Positions 1 through 8,046 of a DNA stretch of 64,000 nt are shown here, piece after piece. Origin of the DNA: CBDCTM01 sp965222005 (lineage in GTDB: Bacteria; Bacteroidota; Bacteroidia; Chitinophagales; Saprospiraceae). The first letter of the stretch is position 1, and every line of letters begins with the position of its first letter. The notes under the pieces were generated by a model that was not told the DNA's origin, did not search any database, and saw only the letters and a program-made list of their open reading frames with translations. Position numbers and translations under genes: made by a program. The stretch lies in the NCBI GenBank assembly GCA_965222005.1, contig OZ244935.1, positions 1,302,001 to 1,366,000 on the forward strand, in the 5' to 3' direction.

Positions 1-1168
1 GATGTGCGTTGATGCCGGCCACCAAGCCCTGGCAGGCGGCTTCTTCATATCCGGTGGTGCCATTGATTTGACCGGCAAAAAACAGCTTTTTCACCAAGCG
101 GGTTTCCAGGGATATTTGTAGTTGGGTAGGGGGAAAATAGTCGTATTCGATAGCATAACCGGGGCGAAACATTTTGGCATTTTCAAAGCCGTCGATCTTT
201 CTGAGAGCCTTGTATTGAACCTCTTCCGGCAAGGAAGAAGAAAAGCCGTTTACATAAATTTCTACTGTGTCCCAGCCCTCCGGCTCGATAAACAGTTGGT
301 GGCGGTCACGTGCTGCAAAGCGATCGATTTTATCTTCGATACTGGGACAATAACGAGGCCCGGCACCTCTAATCCGGCCACTGAACATGGGAGACCGATC
401 AAAGCCCGTTTTTAGTATTTCGTGTACTTTTTTGTTGGTAAAGGCAATATGGCAGGGACGCTGTTGAGAAGGCAGGGGTGTGTTGGTAAATGAAAAGCGA
501 CCAGGCTTCTCGTCGCCGGCTTGAATTTCCATTCGGCTCCAATCCAATGAGCGGCCATCGAGGCGTGGAGGGGTACCCGTTTTCATTCTGCCCGATTCAA
601 AGCCGAGCATTTGCAGCTGCTCCGTAATGCCTTTAGCAGCCCGCTCTCCGGCTCGCCCGCCACCAAACTGCTTTTCGCCGATGTGAATAATGCCGTTGAG
701 GAAGGTGCCGTTGGTGAGAATCACCGAATCACTTTCAATTTCCAGCCCCAAGCCCGTACGTACACCTTTGGCCATACCGTTCTTCACAATAATACCAGTC
801 ACCATTTCCTGCCAAAAGTCGATCAGGGGATGCGCTTCGAGCATTTGGCGCCATTTGGCAGAAAATTGCATGCGATCATTCTGTGCTCGCGGGCTCCACA
901 TAGCAGGGCCTTTGGAGCGGTTGAGCATCCTAAACTGGAGCATGCTATGGTCCGTCACAATGCCGGAATAACCACCCAGCGCATCGATCTCACGCACAAT
1001 TTGTCCTTTGGCTACCCCCCCCATTGCGGGATTGCATGACATCTGGGCGATGGTTTGCATATTCATGGTAGCCAACAAGACTCTGGAACCCAGCCTGGCG
1101 GCAGCTACGGCGGCTTCGCAACCGGCATGTCCGGCACCCACCACTATCACATCGTATTTTGGAAACAT
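1..1168 (-). CDS. mnmG: MnmG (GidA) tRNA uridine-5-carboxymethylaminomethyl modification protein, N-terminal part
   Basis: FAD-dependent enzyme that acts with MnmE to install the cmnm5 group on U34 of certain tRNAs in the cytoplasm. Read on the minus strand, the protein begins MFPKYDVIVVGAGHAGCEAA, the Rossmann FAD-binding motif. It continues with family signatures such as GGVAKGQIVREIDALGG, GTFLNGIIHIGE and KTGTPPRLDGRS. About 389 residues are present. The window edge cuts the gene in the conserved GTTGYEEAACQGL region, so roughly the last 230 residues (the family is about 620-630 long) lie outside. The start at 1168 is chosen because the Rossmann motif follows at once. The gene is transcribed away from its neighbour at 1325. 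There is no sign of damage. Confidence 0.96.
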   Translation of the reverse strand, partial: MFPKYDVIVVGAGHAGCEAAVAAARLGSRVLLATMNMQTIAQMSCNPAMGGVAKGQIVREIDALGGYSGIVTDHSMLQFRMLNRSKGPAMWSPRAQNDRMQFSAKWRQMLEAHPLIDFWQEMVTGIIVKNGMAKGVRTGLGLEIESDSVILTNGTFLNGIIHIGEKQFGGGRAGERAAKGITEQLQMLGFESGRMKTGTPPRLDGRSLDWSRMEIQAGDEKPGRFSFTNTPLPSQQRPCHIAFTNKKVHEILKTGFDRSPMFSGRIRGAGPRYCPSIEDKIDRFAARDRHQLFIEPEGWDTVEIYVNGFSSSLPEEVQYKALRKIDGFENAKMFRPGYAIEYDYFPPTQLQISLETRLVKKLFFAGQINGTTGYEEAACQGLVAGINAH

Positions 1169-1324
1169 GACTTACTTCTCAATATTGATCCTGCAAAATT
1201 ACGAAAACTGTGCTGAAGAGCTTGTCCCGTTATTTGAGCCGGGTGTTTATACAACCTTTTCGGAGAGCGTTCCGTTTAAATTTGTATATTTTTACAGCCA
1301 GTCAATTGGTCAATCACTCATCAT

Positions 1325-2749
1325 ATGAACTCTCGCAAGGCGCTCGAAACCGAGCAAAAAGCACTCGAAATCAATCTCGATGATCGTTTTTACGGCACCT
1401 TTGCCGAAATTGGCGCAGGGCAGGAAGTGGCCCGCTATTTTTTTCAGGTAGGCGCTGCTGCCGGGACGATTGCCAAAACGATGTCGGCTTATGACAAAGT
1501 GTATTCCGACAAAATATACGGCATCGAGGACAGTGGCCGCTATGTATGCGAATCCCGCTTGTACAAAATGCTGGACCACGAATACGAGCTGATGACTAAC
1601 CGCCTGCAACACGAACGACCCGACACCAATTTTTTTGTTTTTGCAGATACGATTGCTGCAATCAATTTTGACAAAACGATCAATGGCAATGGCTGGCTGG
1701 GGCTGCGCTTCCAGCTTCAGCCCGACGAAGCGCCCAATGATATTGTAATACATGTGAAGATGCTCGACAAAGACAACCGCCTCCAGCAGCAGGCCGTAGG
1801 GGTGTTGGGCGTCAATCTGATCTATGCCTGCCTGCGCTATCACGATGATGCCGAAGTGATGATCGAGTCCTTGCTGGACAATTTGCATGGCCGGGTTTCG
1901 ATAGATATGATCCGTGTCACAGGCCCCGATTTTAAAGAGCTCGACAATCGGTGGCTAAGCTTGATGCTGGTGAAACACGGGCTGAGCGAAGTAGCCATGT
2001 TTGGGCCGGATGGTCGCAATTTGCATGCCTCGGAATTTTTATATAAAAAAGATGTATTGGTAGTGCGCGGCAGTTTTCGGCCAGCCACTTTGGTGAATGA
2101 AGATATGCTGAGGGCAAGCTGGGCAACCTTTTGCAAGGAGCCAAAGGTGGATGCAAAAAAAGCATTTTTGCTGGCAGAAATCACCCTTGACAATTTGTGT
2201 GCAGAGGGTGATTTGGACGAGCAGGACTTTCTCGACAGAGCGGAACTGCTCTGTGCGTTGGGGCAAACGGTGATCATTTCAAATTGTGAACAGCATCAAA
2301 AGCTGATAGCCTATCTTTCGGATTATAAGATAAAAAAACTCGGATTGGTGCTGGGTGTACGGCAATTGTTGGAAGTGATCAACGATAAATACCAGCAAAA
2401 CCAGGATGGTCGTTTGCTCAGTGCATTCGGAGAGTTGTTTACCCGCAATGTAAAGATGTATGTGTATCCCCTGCTGCAAGAGGGTAGCGAAGAATTAATT
2501 ACTGCTCAAAATCTGCCGGTACCTGAGGGCATCAAATTTTTGTACAAGCATTTGCTGGACACCCAGGCAATTGTGGATGTTGAAAATTTCAAACATGAAG
2601 TCTTGCATATTTTTTCAAAAACAGTGCTCCAAATGTTACAGGCCGATGAAGGGGGCTGGGAGGAAATGGTGCCTGGCCGGGCTGCCCGGCTGATCAAGGA
2701 AAAATTTCTTTTTGGCTATCCCTGCCAGCAGATGGAGTTTGAATATTAA
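1325..2749 (+). CDS. conserved protein of unknown function, 474 aa
   Basis: Soluble-looking protein with no signal peptide or clear membrane segment, and no function I can assign. The N-terminal block (residues about 18-60: YGTFAEIGAGQEVARYFFQ, then GTIAKTMSAYD) and a later block (FRPATLVNEDML, near residue 255) match from memory a conserved family in Bacteroidota and some other phyla. Members of it are inconsistently annotated, sometimes wrongly as a TonB-dependent receptor or a nucleotide adenylyltransferase. Nothing here looks like a beta-barrel or a nucleotidyltransferase HxGH motif. It is divergent from mnmG and followed after 44 bases by a membrane protein gene, perhaps co-transcribed. 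Start ATG 1325. Confidence 0.85.
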   Translation: MNSRKALETEQKALEINLDDRFYGTFAEIGAGQEVARYFFQVGAAAGTIAKTMSAYDKVYSDKIYGIEDSGRYVCESRLYKMLDHEYELMTNRLQHERPDTNFFVFADTIAAINFDKTINGNGWLGLRFQLQPDEAPNDIVIHVKMLDKDNRLQQQAVGVLGVNLIYACLRYHDDAEVMIESLLDNLHGRVSIDMIRVTGPDFKELDNRWLSLMLVKHGLSEVAMFGPDGRNLHASEFLYKKDVLVVRGSFRPATLVNEDMLRASWATFCKEPKVDAKKAFLLAEITLDNLCAEGDLDEQDFLDRAELLCALGQTVIISNCEQHQKLIAYLSDYKIKKLGLVLGVRQLLEVINDKYQQNQDGRLLSAFGELFTRNVKMYVYPLLQEGSEELITAQNLPVPEGIKFLYKHLLDTQAIVDVENFKHEVLHIFSKTVLQMLQADEGGWEEMVPGRAARLIKEKFLFGYPCQQMEFEY

Positions 2750-2793
2750 CCGTATATTGTTGGCGGCAACGAGCTATAATTTTCCACAAGCAC

Positions 2794-4863
2794 ATGAGCA
2801 AGCCTAAGAAAAAAACAAAAAAAAACATACCGAAAACAAAGCCCGCCAAAACGGCCCGGCTCTCCGGGCTACCTCCTTTTTTTACCAACAAGCGCCTCCA
2901 CTGTTGGCTTATCCTTGCCTTTAGCTTTCTTTTGTACGCCAATACCCTCCCGCACAAATACACACAGGATGATGCTATTGTGATCTATGACAACATGTAC
3001 ACCACCCAGGGGCTGGCGGGCATCCCGGGCATTTTGAAATACGATACCTTCAAAGGTTTTTTCAAAGTAGAAGGCAAAGACAAACTCGTTTCGGGGGGCC
3101 GCTATCGTCCCCTGTCCCTCGTTCTTTTTGCCATCGAATGGCAACTTTTTGCCCGCCCCGCGACGGATACTGCCGGAAAAGTAAAAAAAGATCAAGATGG
3201 CGCCGTTGTTTATGAAGGCCGTCCCTGGATCAGCCACTTTCTAAACATTCTATGGTATAGCCTCACCGGAATAGTGTTGTATCTTGTGCTATTGCAGCTG
3301 TTTAAAAACACCCGTCCCGAATACAAGTACTTTGTAGCATTGCTAGCCGCGCTCTTATTTGTGGCTCACCCTATCCACACCGAGGCTGTAGCCAACATTA
3401 AAGGCCGCGATGAGATTCTTGCCCTTTTGGGAAGTCTAGCAGCGCTCTATTTTTCCCTACAAGCCTGGTATAAAAAAAGAACGAAATATGTACTGTTGGC
3501 AGCCGCCCTTTTTTTCCTGGCACTCTTATCAAAAGAAAATGCAATTACCTTTTTGGTGGTAATACCACTGGCCTTTTACTTTTTTACCAAAGCCAAAATG
3601 GCTGACATTGTCCGTCAGGTGCTACCACTGCTGGGAACAGCAGGCATTTTCTTACTTATCAGGGGAAGTGTTTTGGGCTGGTCATTAGGAGAGCCTTCTT
3701 TGGAACTGATGAATAATCCTTTCCTCAAGTTGGAAGGCACACAATATGCACACCTCAGCCTTTCTGAGCGACTCGCTACAATAATGTTCACGCTCGGCAA
3801 ATACATTCAGCTACTCATCTTTCCACATCCACTTACGCATGACTATTACCCCCGCCATGTAGCTTTAATGAGCTGGAGCAATTGGCAGGTATTGCTAAGC
3901 TTGGCTGCTTATGTGGGTTTGATATTAGTGGCAATAAAAAACTGGACAAAGAAAGACCCCGTCAGCTTTGGTATTTTATATTTCTTGCTAACGCTATCAA
4001 TTGTTTCAAATATTATATTTCCGGTAGGGACTAATATGTCGGAGCGTTTTATGTTTATGCCATCGGCTGGGTTCTGTTTGATTGTGTCAGTATTGCTCTA
4101 TCGATTGGCTTTACGAATGGCCGAAGGAAAGTTACATCACTTTAAGCAACTACATCTGGTATTGGGAGTCAGTGCCCTTGTATTGTTGCTGTATAGTGCC
4201 AAAACGTTTAGTCGCAATTTTGCCTGGAAAGACAACTTTACGCTCTTCCGCACGGATATTTTCAATTCTCCTAATAGCGCCAAACTTCGGAATGCTTTGG
4301 GCGGCGAGCTATCCACGCAGTCTGTTTTGGTAAAGGATGAAAGCAAGCGCCGGAGCATGTTGCTGGAAGCCAAAGAACATCTATTGGAAGCAGTACGCAT
4401 ACATCCCGGCTATCAGGATGCTTTTGTACTGCTCGGCAATGTGCATAATTATTTAAAAGAATACGATGATGCCATCGAATATTATGGCGAGGCCCTACGG
4501 ATGAAACCTGAAGACCCCAATGCCAGCGGCAATTTGCAGATCACTTATCGGGATGCAGGCCTTTATTTTGGAGAAGAAAAAGGCGATTTGCAACGCTCGC
4601 TGCGCTACCTCCAAAAGGCTCACGAAATGGATGCTACCGATTATGAAACCCTGCGCCTGTTGGGCGTAGCCTATGGTGTGAGTGGCAATCCGACCAAAGC
4701 CATAGATTTTTTTCAAAAAGCACTGAATCAAAACCCTGACGATGCGGATGCCCTTTGGAACCTGGGCTCGGCCTACGGCAACACAGGAGATCAGGCCAAA
4801 GCCGATGAATATTTCCAGCGCGCTCGAGCCATTGATCCGGAAGTCGGTAATCGAAGACAATAA
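2794..4863 (+). CDS. TMTC-like multi-pass membrane protein with C-terminal TPR repeats (putative GT-C glycosyltransferase)
   Basis: A basic, lysine-rich N-terminus (residues 1-30) precedes about ten hydrophobic segments (roughly residues 36-465). After these comes a soluble region with at least three tetratricopeptide repeats (about residues 545-680: DAFVLLGNVHNYLKEYDDAI, ETLRLLGVAYGVSGN, ALWNLGSAYGNTGDQAKA). The first loop holds an acidic pair (YTQDDAIVIYDN), where GT-C enzymes carry their catalytic Asp. HPIHTEAVANIKGRDEIL strongly recalls the TMTC/DUF1736 group, the animal members of which transfer O-mannose. By analogy it would transfer a sugar from a lipid donor to exported proteins; donor and acceptor are unknown. 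It ends 24 bases before the GH3 gene, suggesting one operon. Confidence 0.75.
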   Translation: MSKPKKKTKKNIPKTKPAKTARLSGLPPFFTNKRLHCWLILAFSFLLYANTLPHKYTQDDAIVIYDNMYTTQGLAGIPGILKYDTFKGFFKVEGKDKLVSGGRYRPLSLVLFAIEWQLFARPATDTAGKVKKDQDGAVVYEGRPWISHFLNILWYSLTGIVLYLVLLQLFKNTRPEYKYFVALLAALLFVAHPIHTEAVANIKGRDEILALLGSLAALYFSLQAWYKKRTKYVLLAAALFFLALLSKENAITFLVVIPLAFYFFTKAKMADIVRQVLPLLGTAGIFLLIRGSVLGWSLGEPSLELMNNPFLKLEGTQYAHLSLSERLATIMFTLGKYIQLLIFPHPLTHDYYPRHVALMSWSNWQVLLSLAAYVGLILVAIKNWTKKDPVSFGILYFLLTLSIVSNIIFPVGTNMSERFMFMPSAGFCLIVSVLLYRLALRMAEGKLHHFKQLHLVLGVSALVLLLYSAKTFSRNFAWKDNFTLFRTDIFNSPNSAKLRNALGGELSTQSVLVKDESKRRSMLLEAKEHLLEAVRIHPGYQDAFVLLGNVHNYLKEYDDAIEYYGEALRMKPEDPNASGNLQITYRDAGLYFGEEKGDLQRSLRYLQKAHEMDATDYETLRLLGVAYGVSGNPTKAIDFFQKALNQNPDDADALWNLGSAYGNTGDQAKADEYFQRARAIDPEVGNRRQ

Positions 4864-4887
4864 TTAATATAAAAAAAGGTAAAGATC

Positions 4888-7836
4888 GTGAAGAGGCAAA
4901 TATTTCTGGTTCTGTTATTGGTCGTGTGTTGTCTGAATACTCCTCGCAATCAAAGCTTAAGCATTGAAGCCGGTAAAGGCAACTCCAAAACTGCCGAAGA
5001 TGTGTGGGTCGATGCTAAATTCGATGCTATGACGGAAGAGGAGCAAATCGGACAGTTGCTTATGATTCGAGCTTATTCCAACAAAGGGCCAGAGCATACG
5101 GCCAGTATTGAAAAGCACATCACAACACATCATGTAGGGGGCTTGTGCTTCTTCCAGGGTACTCCCGAAAGACAGGCTGAGCTGACCAACCGCTTCCAGG
5201 CATTATCACCCAAAGTACCTCTTATGATCGCCATCGATGCTGAATGGGGGCTTGGAATGCGCTTCAAAGAAGATGGCTTTAGCTTTCCGAAACAACTCAC
5301 ATTGGGTGCCATCCAGGACAATCGCCTCTTGTACGAAATGGGGCAGGAAATTGGCAGGCAGTGTCATCGGATTGGCGTGCATGTCAATTTTGCTCCGGTA
5401 GCTGATGTAAACAACAATCCCGAAAATCCCGTCATCAACACCCGTTCTTTTGGAGAAGACCGATACAATGTAGCTGCCAAATGTTATATGTACATGAAAG
5501 GCCTGCAGGATGCTCATGTGATGGCCTGCGCCAAGCACTTTCCCGGTCACGGCGATACTGATGTCGATTCGCATTACGACCTGCCCGTCATCTCCCATGC
5601 TCAGCAAAGGCTCGACAGCATCGAACTTTTTCCTTTTAAGGTACTGGCTGAGCACAATGTTCAAAGCATGATGGTAGCGCACCTTCATGTTCCGATTTTG
5701 GACAATCGAACAAATCGCCCCACTACCTTGTCCAGGGCTACAATAACCAATTTGCTAAAAAAAGAAATGGGCTTCGAGGGACTCATTTTTACAGATGGCC
5801 TGGGCATGAAGGGGGTTACCAAGCACCACCAGCCTGGCGAGGTGGAAGCAGAAGCGTTGGTCGCAGGTAATGATGTGTTGCTGTTGCCTGAAGATGTCCC
5901 CGCTGCCGTCAACACAATCAAAAAATATCTAGCAGAAGGCAAACTCGATAGAAAGCAGTTTGAAAAAAGTGTGAAAAAAGTACTTACATCTAAGTTTCAA
6001 CTTGGCCTTACGCGCTTCGAGCCTTTAAAAATTTCCAATATGCGGGCCGAACTCAATAGTTCGAAAGCTCTGGTACTCAAACGACGCCTGATTGCCAATG
6101 CCCTTACCTTGGTGCGAAATAAAGACGAGCTATTGCCTTTTCGCCAAATTGATAAGCTAAAAATGGCTTCCCTCAGCTTAGGTGCTATCCATAAGACAGA
6201 TTTTCAAAAAACACTTTCCATGTATACTGGCATGGAACACTACTACACTGGTAAGGAGTTGAGCCCCGACAAAATCAAGCGAACGGTCAAAAAACTGAGC
6301 GAAATGGATGTGGTAATCATCGGGCTGCACGATATGAGCAGCTATGCCCGCGACAACTTCGGCCTCTCAGTCAGCCAACGCACTCTGATTGAAAAATTAC
6401 AGGAGAAGACCAAAGTAGTTCTCGTAGTATTTGGCAATCCCTATAGTCTCAAATATTTTGATAAAATTGACTGGGTTCTACAAGCCTACGAGTCTAATGA
6501 GCATGCACAAGACCTGGCTGCGCAGGCCTTGTTTGGTGCATTTAGCATACAGGGGCGCCTGCCGGTGACAGCTTCCAAAAGAAGTCGCTTCGGCGATGGC
6601 CAGACTACCAACAGCCTGTTTCGACTAGGTTACGCTCCGCCGGCAAGTGTCGGACTAAACGCGGCCAAGCTTGAGGATATTGACGACTTGGTGGAAGAAG
6701 CGATTAAAATAAAAGCCACACCCGGCGCAGTAGTACTGGTAGCCAAAGATGGCAAAGTGGTGTTTCACAAAGCTTATGGTCATCACACCTATTCGCGGCG
6801 CATTCCCGTTGAACGCAATGACATTTATGACCTCGCTTCCATCACCAAAATTGCTGCTACCACTATTTCTACCATGAAGCTATATGATCAAGGGCGGATC
6901 AATATTTACCAACCCCTGAGTGATTACCTGCCTGAGCTGAAAGCCACCAATAAGGCGGGCTTGAGCATCTACGACATCATGGCCCATCGCGCAGGGCTGC
7001 GACCGTGGATACCATTTTTTGAGCAAACTGTTACCAAAAGCAAACGCAACCCAAGACCTTCGCAAAAATTTTATCGCAAAACAGCTGCGGGTGAATTTAA
7101 CACACAAGTAACTAACAGGCTGTTTATGCTCGATGCATTCCGGGATTCCATCTGGCAACAAATCCGACAGTCGGAACTGCGAGCTAACAGGGAATATAAA
7201 TATAGCGACCTCGGCTTTTATATGCTGGGCGATATGGTAGGTAGAATTAGTGGCGTGCCAATTGAGAGATATGCACAAGAACAGTTTTATCAACCATTAG
7301 GCCTCGTAACAGCTACTTACAATCCAAATAAAAAATTCCCCAATTCGCGAATTGTTCCCTCCGAAGAAGATAAATATTTCCGTCGCCAGCGCATTCAAGG
7401 CTATGTTCACGATATGGGTGCCGCTATGCTGGGTGGCGTCAGCGGTCATGCCGGCTTGTTTTCCAATGCTAATGATCTGGCCGTAATTATGCAAATGTTG
7501 CTCAATGACGGATACTATGGCGGCAAGCAGTATCTAAGCCCGGAAACTGTGCGGCTCTTCACTACCCGGCATAGTAGTGATACTCGCCGGGGAATTGGTT
7601 TTGACATGAAGGAACTTAGCGCAAGACGCAACCAAAATATGTCGCAGCTCGCTTCTGCTTCCACCTTTGGACATCTTGGGTTTACAGGCACCTGCACATG
7701 GGCAGATTCCGAAAACGACATCATTTTTGTATTCCTGTCCAATCGAACTTACCCCTCTATGCACAACAATAAGCTGGGCGCACGCGACTATCGGCCGCGC
7801 ATCCAGGAAATCGTATATGAGGCGATGGAGTATTAA
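4888..7836 (+). CDS. NagZ-like GH3 beta-N-acetylglucosaminidase fused to a beta-lactamase-fold serine hydrolase
   Basis: 982 residues in two enzymes. Residues about 35-385 form the GH3 domain: KHFPGHGDT at 216-224 is the NagZ hallmark loop, and TDGLGMKG supplies the probable Asp nucleophile (D303). A second GH3 layer follows (about 390-600). Residues about 610-980 are a class C beta-lactamase/esterase fold: S651-I-T-K654 is SxxK, Y772-S-D replaces YxN, and H929-L-G replaces the KTG box. An N-terminal hydrophobic segment (IFLVLLLVVCCLN) suggests export, possibly as a lipoprotein. The likely role is peptidoglycan or muropeptide trimming in the cell envelope, with the C-terminal part perhaps a D-Ala amidase/esterase. 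This fusion is known in Bacteroidota. The start is GTG at 4888, fixed by the signal peptide. Confidence 0.9.
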   Translation: MKRQIFLVLLLVVCCLNTPRNQSLSIEAGKGNSKTAEDVWVDAKFDAMTEEEQIGQLLMIRAYSNKGPEHTASIEKHITTHHVGGLCFFQGTPERQAELTNRFQALSPKVPLMIAIDAEWGLGMRFKEDGFSFPKQLTLGAIQDNRLLYEMGQEIGRQCHRIGVHVNFAPVADVNNNPENPVINTRSFGEDRYNVAAKCYMYMKGLQDAHVMACAKHFPGHGDTDVDSHYDLPVISHAQQRLDSIELFPFKVLAEHNVQSMMVAHLHVPILDNRTNRPTTLSRATITNLLKKEMGFEGLIFTDGLGMKGVTKHHQPGEVEAEALVAGNDVLLLPEDVPAAVNTIKKYLAEGKLDRKQFEKSVKKVLTSKFQLGLTRFEPLKISNMRAELNSSKALVLKRRLIANALTLVRNKDELLPFRQIDKLKMASLSLGAIHKTDFQKTLSMYTGMEHYYTGKELSPDKIKRTVKKLSEMDVVIIGLHDMSSYARDNFGLSVSQRTLIEKLQEKTKVVLVVFGNPYSLKYFDKIDWVLQAYESNEHAQDLAAQALFGAFSIQGRLPVTASKRSRFGDGQTTNSLFRLGYAPPASVGLNAAKLEDIDDLVEEAIKIKATPGAVVLVAKDGKVVFHKAYGHHTYSRRIPVERNDIYDLASITKIAATTISTMKLYDQGRINIYQPLSDYLPELKATNKAGLSIYDIMAHRAGLRPWIPFFEQTVTKSKRNPRPSQKFYRKTAAGEFNTQVTNRLFMLDAFRDSIWQQIRQSELRANREYKYSDLGFYMLGDMVGRISGVPIERYAQEQFYQPLGLVTATYNPNKKFPNSRIVPSEEDKYFRRQRIQGYVHDMGAAMLGGVSGHAGLFSNANDLAVIMQMLLNDGYYGGKQYLSPETVRLFTTRHSSDTRRGIGFDMKELSARRNQNMSQLASASTFGHLGFTGTCTWADSENDIIFVFLSNRTYPSMHNNKLGARDYRPRIQEIVYEAMEY

Positions 7837-7854
7837 GGTTGGAGTATTAAGGTT
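7827..7854. repeat. 14-bp tandem duplication over the stop codon of the GH3 gene
   Basis: GGAGTATTAAGGTT occurs twice head to tail (7827-7840 and 7841-7854). The first copy contains the TAA stop of the upstream gene. It looks like a replication-slippage duplication and does not alter the protein. Confidence 0.85.
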
Positions 7855-8046
7855 ATAGTCCCTCCTTTTTTTTTGTAGCCTCCGCGAAGTGATCCGTTTT
7901 GTCATTTGGGAGCGACAAGTGTAAATTGACAATTTTTAAAATCTCAAAGGTGTGTATAGGGCCAGCGGTACTCAACATTTTAAAATTTATATGAAATAAA
8001 AAATCACAAGTTTTTTATCGGTCATTTTAGCGGAGCTGATTTTGAT

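Noticed and set aside
1194..1201. TAATTTTG on the minus strand as a promoter for mnmG
   Set aside because: No TTTG-like box at a suitable distance, so the evidence is only half of a motif.
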